From positions 25,647 to 89,646 of the forward strand of contig SBEG01000016.1 in NCBI GenBank assembly GCA_009668975.1: a stretch of DNA of 64,000 nt, in the 5' to 3' direction. The notes under the pieces are model-generated. The model was not told where the DNA came from, did no database searches, and worked only from the letters and a program-made list of their open reading frames with translations. Numbering within the stretch: the stretch's first letter is position 1; every line of letters begins with the position of its first letter. Shown in pieces: positions 61,383 through 64,000 of the stretch. The position numbers and the translations under genes were made by a program. This stretch comes from Deltaproteobacteria bacterium. Lineage in GTDB: Bacteria; Desulfobacterota; Desulfuromonadia; Geobacterales; Geobacteraceae.

Positions 61383-61847
61383 CTACTGCAGGTACCTGAT
61401 GGTGATGGCGAGTCTTTGTTCATTTGAATCCAAGGTAAAATTAGCTTCCTTGAATCTCGGCGGTCCGAACCTGATCGCCGGGTTACGGGATACCCCTATT
61501 CCCTCCCGGGGTATGCCGAAGAAATTCTTCTTCAACTTCCCGTCAGCGTTCTCGTCATGGAAGACACTGACCCCATAGATTCCGTAGGGGATATTCTCAA
61601 ACCTGACCCGGCTGGCATTCCGGTCGATACCGGCAAAAATCTTTTTTACTGCCTGCCGGTGGTCCATGGGAAAGCCCTCTTCCCCTGGAAACAGCAGCAC
61701 CCCAACCTGGCCATCGGAATTTCTGAAACCGGTTATCTCCACAACGAGAGCCCCCCGTTCATCCTGCGCAAAGAGAGCGCAGGGAAAGAGCAGAACTGCT
61801 GCCATGGCGACTCGAACCAGAAACACCAGATGCGCTACCGAGCTCAT
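61383..61847 (-). CDS. DUF2141 family exported protein
   Basis: The protein has 154 residues from the ATG at 61847, preceded by GGGAGGAAAGAG. A signal peptide (1-26) ends in ALFAQ. The DUF2141 domain follows: LVVEITGFRNSDGQVGVLLF, YGIYGVSVFHDENADGKLKKN with the typical HDEN motif, and GIPREGIGVSRN. The family often lies next to carotenoid or surface-lipid genes; its function is unknown. It overlaps the desaturase stop (ATGA). Confidence 0.88.
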   Translation of the reverse strand: MSSVAHLVFLVRVAMAAVLLFPCALFAQDERGALVVEITGFRNSDGQVGVLLFPGEEGFPMDHRQAVKKIFAGIDRNASRVRFENIPYGIYGVSVFHDENADGKLKKNFFGIPREGIGVSRNPAIRFGPPRFKEANFTLDSNEQRLAITIRYLQ

Positions 61848-63331
61848 CTCTTTCCTCCCGCATGCTTTGACAGTATCATTTCCGCGGAGATCCGGCCTGA
61901 CTCGTAAATTGTCGGCAGTCCGCTCCCCGGATGTGTTCCGCCACCGACCAGATAGCAGTTCCTGAAGCTCTCGAACTCGTTGTGCGGGCGAAAATACAAC
62001 ATCTGACGGAGGGTGTGCGCAAGATTGAAGGTTGCCCCCTTGTACACATGGTAACTGTCCCGCCAATCATCAGGAGTCGTGATTTTACTCACTTTGATGT
62101 GTGATCGCAGACCGGCAAGCCCGGCACGCGATTCGAGCGCGTCCAGCACCTTCTCCGTATAGCGTTCCTTTTCCCGTTCCCATGAAATGGGGAACGACAG
62201 GTTCGGAACGGGCACCAGGACATAGATGGTCGAATGACCCTCGGGCGCAAGCGTCGGATCGGTTACCGAAGCATTTTGTACGTAAAAGGAAAGATCGTCG
62301 GACAGGCGGCCGTTGTTAAAAATATCCTCGATGTTTTCCCGGTAATTTTCCGCAAAAAACACATTATGATGCGGGATATCATAGCGGTGGTCAATCCCCA
62401 GATACACCATGAAGGTAGAGCAGGAGTATTCCATGGCATCAAGCTTTTCCCGGGAATATTTCGCAGGGGCAGGATCGGTCAGATGCGCCATGGCGTAGGC
62501 GAAATCAGCATTAACGATAACCTCATCCGCAAAAACTTCTTCACCGCCCGCAAGCACTACTCCTTTTGCCGTTTTATTCTCGACCAGAATCCGCTCGACC
62601 GGCGTATTGAGCCGCAATGTACCACCATGTTCACAAAACACTTTTTCCATGGCTTGGGATATCATGTTGAGTCCGCCGATTACATGAAAAATGCCATAGG
62701 AATGTTCAATAAAGGGAATAATCGAGAAGGCCGCGGGACATTCCCAGGCCGACATCCCCAGATATTTCGACTGGAAGGTGAATGAAAGCTTCAGCTTCTC
62801 GGGTGTAAAATATTCCCCGAGATTTTCAAAAATGGATTTCCCCAATGAGAGATGCGGCAACGCTCTCAGCAGATTGGCCGAAAAAAGCGAACTGAACGAG
62901 GAGTAATCGACTTTCAGGCAGGGATACATGGCATCGAAGCGAACTTTTTCCTTTTCCAGAAACTTCCGGTAACCCGCTTCACTGCCGGGAAAAACCCTGG
63001 CAAGCTCCTGCTCCATCTTCCGGGGATCGCTGGAAGGAGTCATCTCGAGATCAGAGAAGACAAGCCGGTACATGGGATCAAGTTTGACCTGTTCCAGGTA
63101 CTCTGTAACATCCTTTCCGGCCAGGCGGAACACCTCCTCCAGAACAAAGTTCATCATGAGGAATGTCGGTCCGGTATCAAAGGTATAGCCATCCAGTTTG
63201 AGAGGCGCATTCCTTCCGCCGACATGACCTTCTTTTTCAAAAATCTCAACATCGTACCCGTGCCGCGCCAGGATCATACCGGCGGTCAATCCACCAGGGC
63301 CCGCGCCAATTATCGCAATTTTCTTCGACAT
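61844..63331 (-). CDS. CrtI-like phytoene desaturase family FAD enzyme
   Basis: The protein has 495 residues. The N-terminal FAD-binding motif IGAGPGGLTAGMIL (residues 7-20) is followed by EKEGHVGGRN. The C-terminal VGGGTHPGSGLPTIYESGR is the CrtI signature. Substrates in this family are C30/C40 polyenes (desaturation or isomerisation), but some members oxidise other lipids. No crtB, crtE or cyclase gene is in the window, so carotenoid synthesis is an inference. It is translationally coupled to DUF2141. Confidence 0.9.
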   Translation of the reverse strand: MSKKIAIIGAGPGGLTAGMILARHGYDVEIFEKEGHVGGRNAPLKLDGYTFDTGPTFLMMNFVLEEVFRLAGKDVTEYLEQVKLDPMYRLVFSDLEMTPSSDPRKMEQELARVFPGSEAGYRKFLEKEKVRFDAMYPCLKVDYSSFSSLFSANLLRALPHLSLGKSIFENLGEYFTPEKLKLSFTFQSKYLGMSAWECPAAFSIIPFIEHSYGIFHVIGGLNMISQAMEKVFCEHGGTLRLNTPVERILVENKTAKGVVLAGGEEVFADEVIVNADFAYAMAHLTDPAPAKYSREKLDAMEYSCSTFMVYLGIDHRYDIPHHNVFFAENYRENIEDIFNNGRLSDDLSFYVQNASVTDPTLAPEGHSTIYVLVPVPNLSFPISWEREKERYTEKVLDALESRAGLAGLRSHIKVSKITTPDDWRDSYHVYKGATFNLAHTLRQMLYFRPHNEFESFRNCYLVGGGTHPGSGLPTIYESGRISAEMILSKHAGGKR

Positions 63332-63547
63332 GTTTCACTCCTTCTTCAACCGGACTAGCTCACTTTGCAGCATAGTGTCATTTTCCAGCTTCTTTGTAAA
63401 CTCTCTGCTCGCAGCACGTATCGCCAACCGGTGTACATGCGCTATATCGTTGCCCTGGAATTGACCCGCACAGAAGGAAAGCGGAGTCTGCACGCACCCT
63501 CGGCAAGACCAGGATCAATTTGATGAAGAAGGGAAAAGCCCTTTTGG

Positions 63548-64000
63548 TTACTCTGGAGAAACATTCTCCGGTTTATGATTCGAAATATACGCTTTAAAGT
63601 CCGCCTGACACTTCTCATAGCAATCCGGACAAATACCGTGTGAAAGTAATGCTCCAGAATTTTCAGAAATGTATTCCTCCAATTGCTGCCAGACTTGCTC
63701 GTCATTGCGGATTTTTTTACAATATCCGCAAATGGGGATGATTCCCTGGAGTCTTTTGACGAGCGAAAGGGCCTTTTCCAATTCTAGAACTTTATCGGCA
63801 AGCTGACTGGTTCGAACCTGAACTTGCTGCACCAGGCCATCCCTTTCGTTGCGCAAGCTTATCGATAACAGATTAAATGCATTGATGAAGTCGGCTACTT
63901 CTCTGCTGCTGGACTCAACATGAATTTCCTCTCCAAGCAAATTATTGTGAATCGGCATGCAATAATGACCCACTTTTGGGGGTAATCGGCGTCCAAAATT
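63548..64000 (-). CDS. Partial signalling protein: HAMP-like helix, coiled coil and C-terminal zinc motif
   Basis: The frame stays open to the window edge, so only the C-terminal part is present (at least 150 residues). VADFINAFNLLSISLRNERD resembles a HAMP/linker helix and is followed by a coiled coil (LADKVLELEKALSLVKRLQ). The end, IPICGYCKKIRNDEQVWQQL and HGICPDCYEK, is the CxxC...CPDCY zinc-like motif found at the C-terminus of many environmental signalling proteins. An internal GTG at 63973 could start a short version, but no ribosome site supports it. Confidence 0.65.
   Translation of the reverse strand, partial: NFGRRLPPKVGHYCMPIHNNLLGEEIHVESSSREVADFINAFNLLSISLRNERDGLVQQVQVRTSQLADKVLELEKALSLVKRLQGIIPICGYCKKIRNDEQVWQQLEEYISENSGALLSHGICPDCYEKCQADFKAYISNHKPENVSPE

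Noticed and set aside
2..64000. tRNA, rRNA, cyclic-di-GMP or cobalamin riboswitches
   Set aside because: I looked for T-loop, GEMM and B12-box patterns by eye and found no convincing example. A covariance-model scan would be decisive.

Overview
This window most resembles the chromosome of a Geobacter-like bacterium (Desulfuromonadota/Geobacterales). That is inference from gene content, not from a search. The indications are methyl-accepting chemotaxis proteins and a large PAS hybrid kinase, two radical-SAM/SPASM maturases of types I associate with Geobacter, an Os1348-type leader-like peptide behind a sigma-54 promoter, a TonB copper-type receptor, and several families of short palindromic repeats. 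No rRNA, tRNA, CRISPR array or intact transposase was found. Gene density is high up to about 35 kb. From about 35 to 56 kb the region is more accessory: remnant genes, hairpin repeats, lipoproteins and small ORFs.

Layout. 0-1.4 kb: a ParA-type ATPase overlapping a gene that leaves the window, then small cysteine-containing ORFs. 1.8-7.1 kb: a minus-strand partner-switching cluster (small Cys ORF, CBS-SpoIIE phosphatase, anti-sigma-like kinase, STAS protein, chemoreceptor). 7.5-13.7 kb: a secreted PHP hydrolase, then three overlapping genes: an unrecognised 801-residue protein, a phosphatidylserine-decarboxylase-like enzyme and an Lgt-like membrane protein. 13.9-17.5 kb: SDR, VOC and DUF488 genes, a TM1266-type regulator and an Ldh2-family oxidoreductase. 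17.7-20.6 kb: a copper-type TonB receptor with a Cys/His-rich exported partner. 21-27.5 kb: cold-shock protein, UPF0270, chemoreceptor, FapA-like protein, and a radical-SAM maturase overlapping its likely precursor peptide. 27.6-35.4 kb: hybrid histidine kinase, MATE exporter, two HU/IHF proteins, FAH-family enzyme, FMN reductase.

35.5-43 kb holds a decayed hydrolase, a tandem-repeat exported protein, a second radical-SAM/SPASM protein, two DUF4242 paralogues around a TetR gene, a DUF3089 lipoprotein and an SDR gene broken by one UGA. 43.5-50.6 kb holds two secreted lipoproteins, then a striking control region: a sigma-54 promoter with three TGTCC-N6-GGACA palindromes in front of an Os1348-type peptide, a truncated Tat-like leader ORF and a large Tat lipoprotein. 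After these come a hipA remnant and a small Cys-rich ORF. 50.7-52.6 kb is a chaperone block (CbpM, CbpA, Hsp20). 52.9-54.6 kb is an orphan Hcp followed by three small genes that look like an effector/immunity cassette. 54.8-61 kb contains MITE-like repeats around a small gene and a TetR-MacA-MacB-NodT efflux operon. 61.3-64 kb contains a CrtI-like desaturase with a DUF2141 protein and the C-terminal part of a zinc-motif signalling protein.

The best candidates for undescribed biology are the sigma-54/Os1348/Tat-lipoprotein unit (47.1-49.7 kb), the unknown-Psd-Lgt operon (9.3-13.7 kb), the peptide/radical-SAM pair (24.9-26.5 kb) and the Hcp cassette (52.9-54.6 kb). All functional statements come from reading motifs by eye; no database search was possible.
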